Positions 1-10,964 of a stretch of 64,000 nt of DNA are shown here, in pieces; the first letter of the stretch is position 1, and each line of letters starts with the position of its first letter. Both the position numbers and the translations under genes were made by a program. The stretch comes from Endocalyx cinctus (Eukaryota; Ascomycota; Sordariomycetes; Amphisphaeriales; Apiosporaceae): NCBI GenBank assembly GCA_001600455.1, contig BCKC01000002.1:5421682-5485681 (forward strand). Direction: 5' to 3'. A model generated the notes under the pieces. That model made no database searches, was not told the DNA's origin, and saw nothing but the letters and a program-made list of their open reading frames with translations.

Positions 1-455
1 ATCTCTCCCGCACAGTACGCCTTCCTGTGTGGTGGTATTACTTTACCAAGATCCGGTCCGCCAAGCTATCCCGCTCTCTGCCTGCCTACTTGTATATGCA
101 CTACAGGGCTAGGTTAAGGCTATCTATTGCAACCTTCCTACCATAGAAATGAAGCAACAAAAGGACTTATATACTATACTATATTCAGTATACCAACTAT
201 TCTATCGTAGTTCCTATTTATACCCAAAACTAATATCGAACAGTATCTATGTACACATAATGTACATTAGCTATTTACCATGTATATCGTGAATAAAATA
301 TATACATAATACTTACACTATACTACTATGCACATTACACCAACCGTCGTGCATAGCTATTTACGTAGCAAATGTTGACCCTTTCATTACTTACGCCTTT
401 AAAGTTTACACAAGTATCCCAACTCTACGGGTACACTCGCACCTCGCACTAATTC

Positions 456-493
<38 letters not shown>

Positions 494-1761
494 AAGCACC
501 TGGGTATTCACTTTACGGGTACTCTACCCACTTATCATTTTTGACGTTTATTACCGTTTTTTATTTTCTTGTCCGGGTTTCCCCTCCCTAGTGTAGCCGC
601 CGAGCCGCGTAAACCCCACACCCAACCGCGCCGCTCGTTTACATTATATCCCCCTACTTCTCTCAGCCTGCCTAAGTACCGACTATGTACATTACACTAT
701 TCTACCGCTTGAACCTCAGTACGCGGCCGCCAGTATATAACGAAGTTGCAAAAAGACATACCTATGCCACCAATGAAATAATCTACGCCACCTGGGCACA
801 TGATTCTAAGCGTCGAGAAAAACACGAGCAACGAAAAAGAATACAGGATATCGAGATAATAGATGCCGTATTACCGCGATGACAGTTCGTAAGAATTGTT
901 AAAGGGAAAAAAGAGTCCGCATAGGTATATATTATACAAAGTATTATTCATCCGTCGCTCCCGATTGCAGTTTTCTTAGCTTCTGATTTCTTACTCGTAT
1001 TTTGGCATCATATTACATTATTATGTATTTTTATTTTTTACCCCCTTCTTGCTTTTCCCATTTTTACTAGATGGACCCAAAAAAAAAAAAAAAAAAACAG
1101 AAGTCTCTTCTCGAGATCTCGTATTAATAACTTTAATATACCAAATCTCGTCGATTTAATAAATGTGTCAAATGCGGGGTCTACCGAGACGATAGATGGG
1201 TAGTGGAAAGGACTAACTAATATGAATGGGGGAATAGATTTATCAGATCAATTCTATGCCACGCGGCTTTCATCTCGTCTTATTCCTTCGTGGGTTTATT
1301 TTTTTCTCCCTAATTATCTTGGTAGGCCTACACAGGATATACCCAGTAAAAAATATCTTACCTAGCGTGCGTACTATAGCGACATTTCTATTTACTTCCT
1401 ACGGCATTCCTCCAGCGACCCATCTCTGTCTGGTGAAGTGTTGGAAAAGAGGGAAAGGAGATAACATCTTATTGGTATGTATTACACTCGAGGTGCCCGG
1501 ATACTGGAAGCGAAAAAGTGGACAAATTTTATTTGCTAGTAGTAACTGTGTCTTTCTGAATAAAGAGACTCAGGCATAGAAGATCTTAACCTAGGGATTT
1601 ATATAGAGGACTTGAGAGCTTCGAGCATTATTGTAAAAAATACGTATGAAGAAGAATTTGGGTATCATAGAAAAATATTAAAGATGTGCATGTAGTAAAT
1701 TCTAATCTCCGAGTCCGCTCCGCGAAGCTCCGACCTTTTTTTTTTATCTTCATTTTTACTT
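1..1761. other. AT-rich intergenic region
   Basis: No convincing gene. Open frames at 685-882 and 1256-1579 have no recognisable domain, biased composition and no splice-linked partners. The stretch holds a long T/A homopolymer (457-495) and an A-run near 1080. The 3' end of the minus-strand TSR3 gene abuts its right edge. Confidence 0.6.
457..495. repeat. Homopolymer T30 followed by A9
   Basis: Thirty T residues (457-486) run directly into nine A residues (487-495). The T-to-A junction makes a potential hairpin. Run length may be affected by sequencing slippage. Confidence 0.9.
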
Positions 1762-3054
1762 TTACCATCTTTTCGGAGCTGACGCACCACCCGAAGTGAA
1801 TGTTCGCGTAGTGATTCCCGCACGTGTTCTCTCCTTTTCTAGCTTTGCCAGCCCTATCCTATCCGTGATAGGCGTGGCATCGATGATATTGTCGAAGGCG
1901 TCATCGTCACCGTAGTTATCATCGTCGTCATCCCCATCCCCATTATCCGAGTCTGGCTGTACGTCTAAGTCAACCTTATATCTCTGTGATGACTGCGACG
2001 GCGGAGGGATAGCTTGGGGTTTCGGTTTTCTATCCGATTCTTCCGGATTGGCGAACGGTTTCGACGCCAGGACTTTGCGCCGTATCTCCTCCATCTCGGC
2101 CTCTTCGTCCGCCGCGCCATCGTCGCTATCGTCTGATATGCCGAATTGATCTCTAGTTTTGGGTTTGCCCTTGCTGTTCAGCTCATCTGTATCCTCCCCA
2201 GGTTTAGGCCACTGTACCGGCTTTTTCCCTAGATAGATGCCATCTATACTTTCATTGTCACCCTCCTTCTTGTTTTTCTTCTTGTCACCTGTTTCATATT
2301 CACTGTCTTCCTCTTCTTCTTCTTCTTCATCGTCCGAATCAACTATCACCCTTCTATTGACGTTTCCACCTTTCCAGAGATCATCGTCGTCTGCGTTCTC
2401 TCGACTCTCCGCATGTTCTCTCTCTAGGCGTTCCAACCATTCGGCCTCCGTCTTCTTCACCTCTTCCTCCGTAGCGCATGCGGCGTATTTCTTAAGCAGC
2501 TTCGCGTTGATAGCGATGAACGACTCTCCGTAGTTAAAAGGTGCGAGGATCTGCTCGGCCCAGTCGGCATGTCCGCAGATGTAGAAGGAGGCGGCGAGGG
2601 CCTCGACGCAGTTGAGCCGGTAGGGCTTGCCGTAGTTGACCGTGTTAGCCGCGACCAGGTAAGGTAGCAGCCGCTCGCATTTTCCGCCCACTTTGCTCCA
2701 CTGCACTTCCTGCGTGCGCGCCCACGAGCATTCCACCACGGCGGCGCCGTACGCGTCCATGAGCTCGCGGTCCGCCGGCGAGAGGGTGTGCTTCCCGTTA
2801 GGAGTTATGATCACGCCGTTGTGTCGCTGACCGAGATGCAAGTCGCGCATCAGCCCCAGCTTGATAAGTTTCTTCCCGGAACATCGTTTCGGATCGCAGT
2901 GGTTCAGATCCCAGCAGGCGGCTTTGAATGGTGGCGGTTGTGAATCGGAGGGATTGTCGGAATCGTCGTCGGCAGTTCGGGGTCGAGGTCTTGGCTTTGT
3001 ATTATGATTTTTTCCGCCTCTATAATTATTCTTATCTTTCTTATGACGAACCAT
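1762..3054 (-). CDS. TSR3: 18S rRNA aminocarboxypropyltransferase Tsr3
   Basis: Single-exon gene of 430 aa. The Tsr3 family transfers the 3-amino-3-carboxypropyl group from S-adenosylmethionine to the hypermodified pseudouridine of 18S rRNA during late 40S maturation. The conserved core lies at roughly residues 40-210: the RLI-like N-terminal segment with ACWDLNHCDPKRCSGKKL, then the DUF367 catalytic region with VVECSWAR and LVAANTVNYGKPYRLNCVEA. The C-terminal half is low complexity, with Asp/Glu tracts and Lys-rich patches, which is common in fungal orthologues and makes the protein longer than yeast Tsr3 (about 310 aa). The start is set at the ATG at 3054 (MVRHKKDK) because the frame upstream to 3120 is unconserved. 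It is transcribed divergently from the GGA gene. Family assignment is strong. Confidence 0.95.
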   Translation of the reverse strand: MVRHKKDKNNYRGGKNHNTKPRPRPRTADDDSDNPSDSQPPPFKAACWDLNHCDPKRCSGKKLIKLGLMRDLHLGQRHNGVIITPNGKHTLSPADRELMDAYGAAVVECSWARTQEVQWSKVGGKCERLLPYLVAANTVNYGKPYRLNCVEALAASFYICGHADWAEQILAPFNYGESFIAINAKLLKKYAACATEEEVKKTEAEWLERLEREHAESRENADDDDLWKGGNVNRRVIVDSDDEEEEEEEDSEYETGDKKKNKKEGDNESIDGIYLGKKPVQWPKPGEDTDELNSKGKPKTRDQFGISDDSDDGAADEEAEMEEIRRKVLASKPFANPEESDRKPKPQAIPPPSQSSQRYKVDLDVQPDSDNGDGDDDDDNYGDDDAFDNIIDATPITDRIGLAKLEKERTRAGITTRTFTSGGASAPKRW

Positions 3055-3798
3055 CTTCGTATGTGTATATTTCTTAAAACTTTTTCTGCCTTGAATGATT
3101 AAACGTAGGTAGATTTTCAAAACATTGCCCCTCTAGATTCACAAAAAATGCGACGGAATAATTCTATGATCCATTCCGTGCCCCTCCAAAACCCCTTTTT
3201 AAGAATTATGACATCTTAGCGTATTCTCGTAAAAGGTAGTTTACTGTACGTAAGGTTACGCCTGTCCCCCCCTGGTTCTCAAATCCTATCGTCATTCCTT
3301 ATTATTCTACGCTACACTACGTATCATGGAGTGGATATAATCTCGTTGTTCATTTCTCCGCTGTCATCCTGTCTGTTAAATATTTATCGATTATCATAAG
3401 AAGAGCATAAGTGCATTACGACGGTGTGGATTGAGAAACGTGTCTATTATCTAGCATCGGAGCCCTGTAAGTACACACTATCTATCCACTATTTCTAAGT
3501 AACACCTAACCTAACGAAGCTTCTAATTACAGTTTAGTCTAACTTTGGAAATAAATCCATTTCCTCCACATCAGCAATCAACAGGCAACCCTTATTGTTT
3601 AAGTCTACTTAATCATACGAAATGAATTGAAGCTCAAGCATTCAATATATGAATCGAGTCACCCGTTATTCATATCACCCGATACCACGCGCATAGGCAT
3701 ACTTTATATTTGTTACTCTAACCGCTCTGCGTATCTACTTTTGTTCTATTCTAAGAAAAAAGCCGAAACCCCTCCTTTAACAGCGTGGTGTCTTCGAC
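3055..3798. promoter_or_regulatory. Shared divergent promoter region of TSR3 and GGA
   Basis: A 744 bp spacer lies between the head-to-head start codons of TSR3 (minus) and GGA (plus). No protein-like frame is convincing here; the open frame 3627-4004 is in a different frame and runs into the GGA coding sequence. I see no defined transcription-factor site. Its role as a promoter is inferred from position. Confidence 0.5.
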
Positions 3799-6000
3799 AT
3801 GGAGGCAGCCTCAGCTCGTGCCGCCGCCAGGGATCGGTGGCACGATATGGGATATCCTCGACCGTCCCAACTCCAGCGATTTATATCGAGCGCCTGCAGC
3901 CCCGAGAATTACGAGCCCAACTTAGCCCTCAACCTCGAAATATCCGACCTGATCAACAGCAAGAAAGGGACAGCTCCGCGCGAAGCAGCCGTTGCGATTG
4001 TTAACTATATTAATTCGCGCAACCCGAACGTCAGCTTGCTAGCTCTCAACCTTCTCGATATCTGCGTCAAGAATTGCGGCTACCCCTTTCACCTTCAGAT
4101 TAGCACCAAGGAATTCCTTAATGAGCTTGTCCGACGCTTTCCCGAACGGCCACCCCACCGCTATACCCGCGTCCAAACCAAGATTTTGGAAGCCATCGAA
4201 GAATGGAGGAGCACCATTTGTGAGACGAGCCGATATAAAGATGACTTGGGATTCATTCGAGATATGCACCGACTGCTCAGTTACAAAGGTTATCATTTCC
4301 CCGAAGTGAGAAGAGACGATGCTGCTGTACTGAACCCAAGTGATGTGAGTTCTTCTCCTATTTTTATAAACAAAGTGTTTGGAAATGCCTGCATATGTGC
4401 GAATTTTGGCTAACCTATTTGAGGTAGAACCTAAAATCGGCCGAGGAGATGGAAGAGGAGGAGAAGGAAGCACAGTCGGCCAAACTCCAAGAATTGATTA
4501 GACGTGGCACTCCTGAAGATTTACAAGAGGCGAACCGGCTGATGAAGATTATGGCCGGGTATGACACGCGCTCCAAGGTCGACTATCGCGCAAAGGCTGC
4601 AGAAGAAGTGGGCAAGATCCAGGCTAAGGCTCGTTTACTCGAGGAGCGTCTAGCTGCCTTCAAACCTGGCGATACCATGACCGATGGCGACGTGTTTGAG
4701 GAATTAGCTGCTTCATTACAGAGCGCTCAACCTAAGATTCAGAAGATGTGCGAAGAAGAGTCTGATGACCACGAGGCGGTCGCAAAGCTCTTTGAAATCA
4801 ACGACAGCATACATCGAACTATCGAGCGTTGGAAACTCTTGAAAAAGGGCGACATCGAGGGCGCTAATAAGATTGCTGCTGGTGCCCCCGTGCCGTCCAT
4901 AGTCCCCGGTGGCAAGAAGGGGACTGCATCGTCGTCTGCTGCTAACGAACTCTCCCTGATTGATTTTGATGGCGATGCGACAGGTGCGAATGGGGCCGGT
5001 GACGGCGCAGCGACGAGCTCGCAGGCAGGTGGGCTCGAGAATGACTTGTTAGGTCTATCTTTAGGTGACGGTGGTGGTAACTTCGGACAAGGTGGTGGCA
5101 TTTCTCTCGGATTTGGAGCAAACCAAAGTCAGTATTTTTGTTTCTTTGGAAACCTATCTAAGTGGGAAGCGACAGTCCTGACTAACAAAATGACAGATAT
5201 CCCAGGACCTGCCTTGCTTTCGTCCATAACACAGAACAGCAGCGCCAGGGGCCCCACACCTACGCCTACGCCGCCGCCGCCATTCTCTTCTCCTTTCTCC
5301 GGATTTGCCTCCCAACCTCCCGTCGCTTCCCCGGCACCATCCTCTCAGTTTGGGCAACAGAAACCACCACCACCAGCCGCCGACCCCTTTGCCGCCCTCG
5401 CCTCCCCTCAATTTTCTAGCCCTTCTTCTAAACCAGCCACGCCCAAACCGGTCGCACCCACCGCTCCTACTCCTGCTCCTGTCCCAAGTAGCAGCAACGA
5501 TGAAGATGAATGGTCATTTTCCTCCGCCCTGCCTACTGAACAGCCCACCCTGCCTAAAGAGCATAACGCAGTCGTTCGGGATGGCCCCTTGCAGATTCAC
5601 CTACGTGCGGTTCGCCACCCCCAAGCGCCCCAAGCTCTAGCTCTACTTTTTTCATTCTCCAATAATACCAGCCAGCCGATGGGAGATGTCCACTTCGAAC
5701 TGGCCGTGACAAAGGTATTCCTTTTTTTTTTTCTCTAGTCTTGCCTCTACTTTTTCGTATTGCTAACGACTCGCAAAAAAATAGGGGTATGAATCTCAAC
5801 TACAACCGCAATCAGGACGTTCCCTGCTTCCGAATCAGAAGAACGGCATTACTCAAGCGATTCTTGTCCATCATGCAGGGGATAACCGACAGAAAACAGT
5901 CGAGTCCATCAAATTGAGATGGAGGATTAGATACTCAACACCTAGTGAGGGGGTGAAGACAGATATGGGCGATATTCCCGAATTCGCGCTTTCTCGGTGA
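3799..6000 (+). CDS. ADP-ribosylation factor-binding adaptor GGA (VHS-GAT-GAE)
   Basis: Four exons: 3799-4344, 4428-5127, 5197-5714 and 5785-6000, giving 659 aa with frame kept at every junction; introns begin GTGAGT, GTCAGT and GTATTC. GGAs are monomeric clathrin adaptors that sort cargo from the trans-Golgi to endosomes under Arf control. Domain order is visible: VHS at about residues 10-160 (CSPENYEPNLALNLEISDLI, then the LLALNLLDICVKNCG helix), GAT three-helix region at about 185-335 (LKSAEEMEEEEKEAQSAKLQ, then helices up to RWKLLKKGD), a Gly then Pro/Ser-rich clathrin-binding hinge, and the gamma-adaptin ear from about 515 to the end (LQIHLRAVRHP to EFALSR). Length is close to the yeast Gga proteins. 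The start is the first ATG of the VHS frame. Confidence 0.93.
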
Positions 6001-7939
6001 TCAGTAAATTTTCAGTCTTTTTTTTTATCTTGGTAAAAAAACATGGTGTTGATTTTAAAGAAATCAGAGAAGGGAATCATACTACTACTGCTGGGGTAAC
6101 CGTCGATTGTCCACTACTGGATTAGTCTTAAACCATAGTCACTTTTGTAGCGTCTATTCCGAGAGTCTTCATTAAAAAGCGTACCATCCAATAATCCCCT
6201 GACTACGTTGGTTATGTTATCATGATATTTCCACTGGAAACATGTTGTTTGTCGTAGCTTTATAGAGATGCTGCAGACGGAACACAGTCTAATAAAGTAA
6301 CGGTTCATAGACACATTTTGATATTGTTGTTGGGCGACAAAGTAACATAGATGATACAATATTGTGTAATATAAAACTTATCTCCTTATTCGCGGAATCG
6401 CCGCCGTCACCATCTTCTCCTTGCGTGATACAGATTTTACGGCGACTTGAATCAAAGGTAAAAAATACGGTGTCAAAATAGTTATGTCGTATAATCACCA
6501 CGTTATATATAATCCTTCCACTAGCCGTTTGGCGCGATGCTAGCCAAATTATTATGCCTTCCACCACTGAATGGACAGCGCGGATCTTCCTACTACAGTG
6601 GCCAGCATAAGATGAGAGTAGTGTAATATACGAACCCAATCTCTAGGAATCCATTCCATGCCCGACTTTGGGGTCCTCATTCAAGAATAGGATTAAAATA
6701 AAACCAGAAGTGCACATATAGACCGGAGAGCTGTAGCGAAAAGATCGTCAAGAACTTGAAACAGGTCCGTCACTGTAGGCTGACACGACAGATTACTTTG
6801 GGCCTGTGGTAGTCTTACTTATTTATGGATATGAGGTCAAAGGCGTTGAGTTGTCGGAGGCTAAGGATGGATCACGGATTACGGAAAGAAAAAAAAAAAA
6901 AGCGACATAGAAATCACTGAATTGCGGTGCGAATATATCATGATCAGCGTCACCGTTTCATCATCATCGTTGGTTGTGCAGACCATTCATTCATTAATCA
7001 ATCAAGTCCTGATCATCAAATCTACTATATAATTTGTTGTTAGAATGTCTCGATACGAAAATTTCTCTGGTACCCAACAAAGTCTACAAGCGACAAAAAC
7101 AGGCCAAAGGGTAAGTGATCGAAAATAAAGATTCCTCTATCCTCCAGTTTCCCCTCCAAGACCTGCCATTGATAATTGACGAAAGCCAGAGTGAATATGA
7201 AGGATTGTGTTGTTTTATGTGAGGAAGAAAAGGAAAGGAGAAAGAGAAGAGATTTTCTTTCGATGGTAGATAATAAATAAGAAAAAAGATTGGGAGCCAC
7301 AATTTGTAACTCGGTAAAAACATAAAAGGACATAAGAATGCAGATTAAGCCACGGTAAGCCACATAGCGGCGCTGATAGGCAAATAGAGAAAGTGTAGAT
7401 AAGTACTTATGAATTTATGAGATACTTTTCAAAGAAAGTAATACAAGACATGTGACTGGTCCTTTGATAGGTAATGGAATGGATCCACCATCCATTTTAG
7501 TAACCTCCAGGGCTATTCTGCTAGGTTAGTCTGGTTACTGTATTACCAGACCCACCTTTTAGTGACTCAAAGTTTAGAGTGTTTTTTTTTTAGTTTACAA
7601 GGGAGAAAATCAATCGATTAAGAATTGCCCCTCCTTCTTTTTCGTTCTAATACTGTAGAACGTTCAAACGGAAAGCTAATAAACCTCTGCCCAGGTGCTA
7701 CCTTTTCTCTAATAAACAAGATCAGTCGAAATTATTCTCATTGATTTCTTGCTTCTATCTTTTCTTTTATTCTGCTCTTTTCCTTCTAAAGCATTTTTTT
7801 TATTAGTATTAATCATTGCTTTGAAGCTTTATTATTGTTTTTTTTTTTTTTTTTCTATTACAACAAACGCTGACAACCCCGCCCCCTCATCGAAACATAC
7901 CCCCTTTTTAAACAAGACTTTCACACATAAGAAATAAAC
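6001..7939. other. Intergenic region, no gene seen
   Basis: About 1.9 kb between the GGA stop and the PDAP1-like start. Minus-strand open frames (6114-6359, 6289-6639, 7040-7363) are low complexity, lack homology I can recognise and show no splice partners. The last 200 bp are pyrimidine-rich (T-runs near 7780-7860), typical of a fungal core promoter or 5' UTR for the next gene. Confidence 0.5.
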
Positions 7940-8936
7940 ATGTCTGGGAGAGGAGGCCCTGGCGCAAACTCGCGCGGTCGAGGTGGAAAATTCAAGAAGT
8001 TTACTAGAGGAGGTATGGTTTCTTTTATTTGCTTTCCGGTTTTTTTTCACTATTTTCCTTCTTCTCTTCTTTGAATCTACGAAAGTGGTTTTGTAGTTGG
8101 TCATATTTCTAACCAAAGACTGACGTGCACGATTTCACAGGTGGCAAGCATTTCTCGCGCGATCTTCGACCCTTAGATGCCGACGGTAACGAAATCAGCA
8201 TGTGGAGCGAAGCGGCGCGGGATCAAGACTCGGAAGAGGATGAAGAGGACAGCTCGGAAGAGGAATCCTCGGACGACGACGACGCCGGCCCATCCAGCAA
8301 AGGAAAGCAGCCCGCGCAAGAGCTGAGCCGAGAGGAGCGCAAGCAAGCCAAGAAGGCGCAGAAGGAAGCCGCCATAGCCAAGAAGAATAGGGGACAGGTG
8401 CAGGTCGGCGACATGCCTTCGGACGACGAAGAGGAGGAGGATAGCGAGGACGACGATATGCCCGCAAACCCGAACCACACCAAGGCCGCGCGGAAACAGA
8501 CCAAGGCTCCCGCTGCTGCTGCCTCCGCCGACGCCGTCGACGAGGCGACCGAGGGCGTCGCCAAGATGGCTATGAGCAGGAGGGAACGCGAGTCCGTCGA
8601 GGCCCAGCAGGCGAAGGAACGGTACCGTAAGCTGCACGAAGCCGGCAAGACGGACGAGGCTAAGGCCGATATGGCGCGTTTGAGGCTTATCCGGGAGAAG
8701 AGAGAGGCCGAGGCGGCGAGAAGACAGGTAACTTTTTTTTTTTTTTTTTTAAAAAAAAAACACTCTCTCACTCTCACTACTTTTATCATTCCGTACTAAT
8801 ATTTTCGGTGGTGGAATAGGCTGAAAAGGAAGAAAGAGAAGCCTTGGAGAAAGAGCGTAAAGCTCAGATTGAGGCTAAGGAGGCTAAGAAGCGAGAGGCG
8901 GCGCTGGGGAAGGCAAAGAAGGGGAAGAGCAAATGA
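7940..8936 (+). CDS. PDAP1/PP28-family (28 kDa heat- and acid-stable phosphoprotein-like)
   Basis: Three exons: 7940-8012, 8141-8727 and 8820-8936, giving 258 aa with consistent frame. The N-terminus is Gly/Arg-rich ([18 protein letters not shown]), followed by acidic Ser/Asp/Glu tracts that look like casein kinase 2 targets. The diagnostic PP28 segment lies at about residues 170-220: [20 protein letters not shown], then [20 protein letters not shown], closely paralleling animal PDAP1. The C-terminus is a charged Lys/Glu helix. The molecular function of fungal members is not well established; animal PDAP1 has been linked to PDGF binding and stress responses. Intron 2 contains an 18-T/10-A homopolymer. 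Confidence 0.9.
8733..8760. repeat. T18-A10 homopolymer inside intron 2 of the PDAP1-like gene
   Basis: Eighteen T residues (8733-8750) are joined directly to ten A residues (8751-8760), five bases after the donor GT at 8728. The structure resembles the T30-A9 run at 457-495. Confidence 0.9.
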
Positions 8937-9447
8937 ATAAGGATTTCCTTTTCATTTGTTACATATGCTACTGTTATGTTTTGCATACTGTTATCCCCGT
9001 CAGTTTCAAAATTGGCGACTCTGCTATTATATCTTATACCTTCGCCTCGTGGTATTCAAAAATATCAATTCGAAGAAAGACGTATTTCCCACTGCTGCTT
9101 AAAAAAAAAGTGAGATTGGCTGTGCTAACTTCGTAATGGTTTAAGTTTGATATATCAGGTAAGCGTGATTCTGTAAATGTTAATTAAACGTGTGAATTTT
9201 GTAGTTAACTCATGGGAGATAGTTTATTATACAAGTGAAGTTCCCAGTATGAAACCTAAGTGCTTTCAGGATTTCGTATGTATGTGACATGGTAACTATT
9301 TAGTCCAAAATCCCCTCAGGAATATTAACCAAAGACGCCCAGCATACTTTTATTCTTTTCTCTTTTTGTCTATAACCATGACATAGTGATCCCAGCGAAA
9401 CTTATTCAAAATGACCAGAAAACAACTTAACTTCTCATTCCGCACCA
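8937..9447. other. Convergent 3' intergenic region
   Basis: A 511 bp AT-rich spacer between two genes that converge. Nothing gene-like is seen; it presumably holds the 3' UTRs and polyadenylation signals of both. Confidence 0.5.
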
Positions 9448-10557
9448 TTATGTACTCGGCATCGCATCAGAGCCGACCGCATCCTTCCAGAACTGATCAA
9501 AATCGATATCTTCTTTCTGAAACATCTCCCTAATCTTCTTAGCCACCTCCTCCTGTCTCTCGGGTCCGAACCCGCCCGGAAGAGAAGACTCGTACTGAAC
9601 CACCTCGATCCAGCGATAAAAGAGTGCCTCCTTTCCGATACCCGCCAACGCGTCCCGAAAAGCGAACACCTGCCTCCTCCGGGCCGTCTCCTCCGCCTCG
9701 TCCGACGTGGCGCTGGCGACTTTCATATCCACGCTCAGCCAGCCGTACTCGTCGTGAAAGACGAGAACCAGCAGAGTAAAAGCCTCGACGGCGACGGTCT
9801 TAGCGTCCACCATAGTCGTCGCGTCCACCATGACGCCCCAGTCCAGCTCCCATTCGGCGTCCATGAGGAGGTAGCCCGTCTTCTGACCCAGGAGCATCGG
9901 CGAAGTGGCGGCCGAGATCTTAGCCATGAACGCGTTCCGGGCGGCCGGATCGGAAATCAAGTCGAGACCGGCGTCGTCGTTTTCGCCGCCGTCGGCCTTG
10001 TTCTTCTTGCCGTCTGGGCTCGGGCCGCCGCGCTTCCCGAGCCAGGACGCGCGGCTCCGCCTCGCGTACACCTCCTTCTCGCGGAACCCGACCGCCCGCC
10101 TCCACATGACGGGGTTCCCGTTACGCGAGCCGAAGAAGAACTCGGTCGGCCAGGGGGCGATGAAAGCTACGAGGACGAAGTCGAGCAGGAAGGTGAAGCC
10201 CCGCTTCAGGACTTCGGGCACGATCTCGACCCAGGACATCTCGGCGACGAAGAAGGTCGTCTCGTTGACGTTCCCCGCTACGATGGTGGAGATGATGGAC
10301 AGGTAGTAGGGCGAGATGTACCACAGACGCCAGCCGAGCAGGAGGACGATCCCGAGGTTCATGAGCAAAGGCACGAGGAAGATCTGACGCTTGAAGGCCG
10401 GCGGGTGCGCGTCGACGTGCAGGATGTACACGTGACGCTCGTCCAGCGTCTCGATGAGGGGCTGCAAGATGGACGGAGGCTTTTTAAAGGGGGCAGGGGG
10501 TGAGCCGTCTTTCTTAGCCTGAGGCTGTTTGGAGGTTTGTTTTCTTTGACGGGCCAT
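9448..10557 (-). CDS. Conserved fungal membrane protein of unknown function
   Basis: Single exon, 369 aa, with high-GC coding composition, so a real gene. The N-terminus is basic and Pro/Lys-rich (residues 1-35), then PSILQPLIETLDERHVYILH. Two hydrophobic segments are visible: about residues 58-82 (IFLVPLLMNLGIVLLLGWRL) and about 112-135 (GFTFLLDFVLVAFIAPWP). The C-terminal two thirds is soluble-looking, with motifs such as TGYLLMDAEWELDWGVMVDA and DEYGWLSVDMKVA. It resembles an uncharacterised protein family I believe is widespread in Pezizomycotina, but I cannot assign a function. It converges with the PDAP1-like gene. Confidence 0.8.
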   Translation of the reverse strand: MARQRKQTSKQPQAKKDGSPPAPFKKPPSILQPLIETLDERHVYILHVDAHPPAFKRQIFLVPLLMNLGIVLLLGWRLWYISPYYLSIISTIVAGNVNETTFFVAEMSWVEIVPEVLKRGFTFLLDFVLVAFIAPWPTEFFFGSRNGNPVMWRRAVGFREKEVYARRSRASWLGKRGGPSPDGKKNKADGGENDDAGLDLISDPAARNAFMAKISAATSPMLLGQKTGYLLMDAEWELDWGVMVDATTMVDAKTVAVEAFTLLVLVFHDEYGWLSVDMKVASATSDEAEETARRRQVFAFRDALAGIGKEALFYRWIEVVQYESSLPGGFGPERQEEVAKKIREMFQKEDIDFDQFWKDAVGSDAMPST

Positions 10558-10880
10558 TTTTATCTTTTTTTTTTTCCTCCAGCGATGAGATGAGCGTTTT
10601 CTTATGAGAAAAAAAAAGAAAAAAGAAAAAAGGAAAGATAGATAGCGCTTGATTTATTTCACATGAATTATATACATATATAGACGTGATGAAACTGTAA
10701 TTAGGTGAATGGTAAATGGTAAAAAAGCCACGTGAGAGATGCGTTTCCAGTACTTCCAGCAGTCCACACTCTTTTTAGATGAAGATGAAAACGTGGCTGA
10801 TCTCTCCCGAAAATTAAAAAATCAATCTTACGTAATCTGAAGTTTCGGGTGTGGCGGATGTTTGGTATAAGAGCTACCTA
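10558..10880. other. Spacer between membrane-protein gene and transposon
   Basis: Contains A/T-rich runs upstream of the minus-strand gene (its probable promoter) and the TA dinucleotide (10879-10880) at the left end of the Tc1/mariner element. No gene seen. Confidence 0.5.
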
Positions 10881-10909
10881 CAGTGGGGACGCAAAAGTCA
10901 AGTACAATT
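10881..10909 (+). repeat. Left terminal inverted repeat of the Tc1/mariner element
   Basis: 29 bp beginning CAGTG; pairs with 12269-12297 in inverted orientation with four clustered mismatches. Confidence 0.9.
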
Positions 10910-10964
10910 CCCCCACCAACGCGTTAATCGCGTTCTTCACGAAAATAACACCTTTTTTTCAACC

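Noticed and set aside
1256..1579. 107-aa open frame near the left edge
   Set aside because: No recognisable motif, no splice signals nearby, and it lies in AT-rich intergenic sequence.
3055..3120. N-terminal extension of TSR3 to 3120
   Set aside because: The extra 22 residues are unlike the family start; MVRHKK at 3054 is the natural start.
7040..7363. Minus-strand hydrophobic open frame
   Set aside because: Low-complexity Leu/Ser/Phe composition in AT-rich DNA, with no domain and no splice partner.
8223..8789. Long antisense frame across the PDAP1-like gene
   Set aside because: It is the shadow of Glu/Asp/Ser codons (poly-Ser in the reverse frame).
9754..10503. 249-aa plus-strand frame opposite the membrane-protein gene
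   Set aside because: High-GC antisense shadow; no domain, and the minus-strand frame has clear membrane helices.
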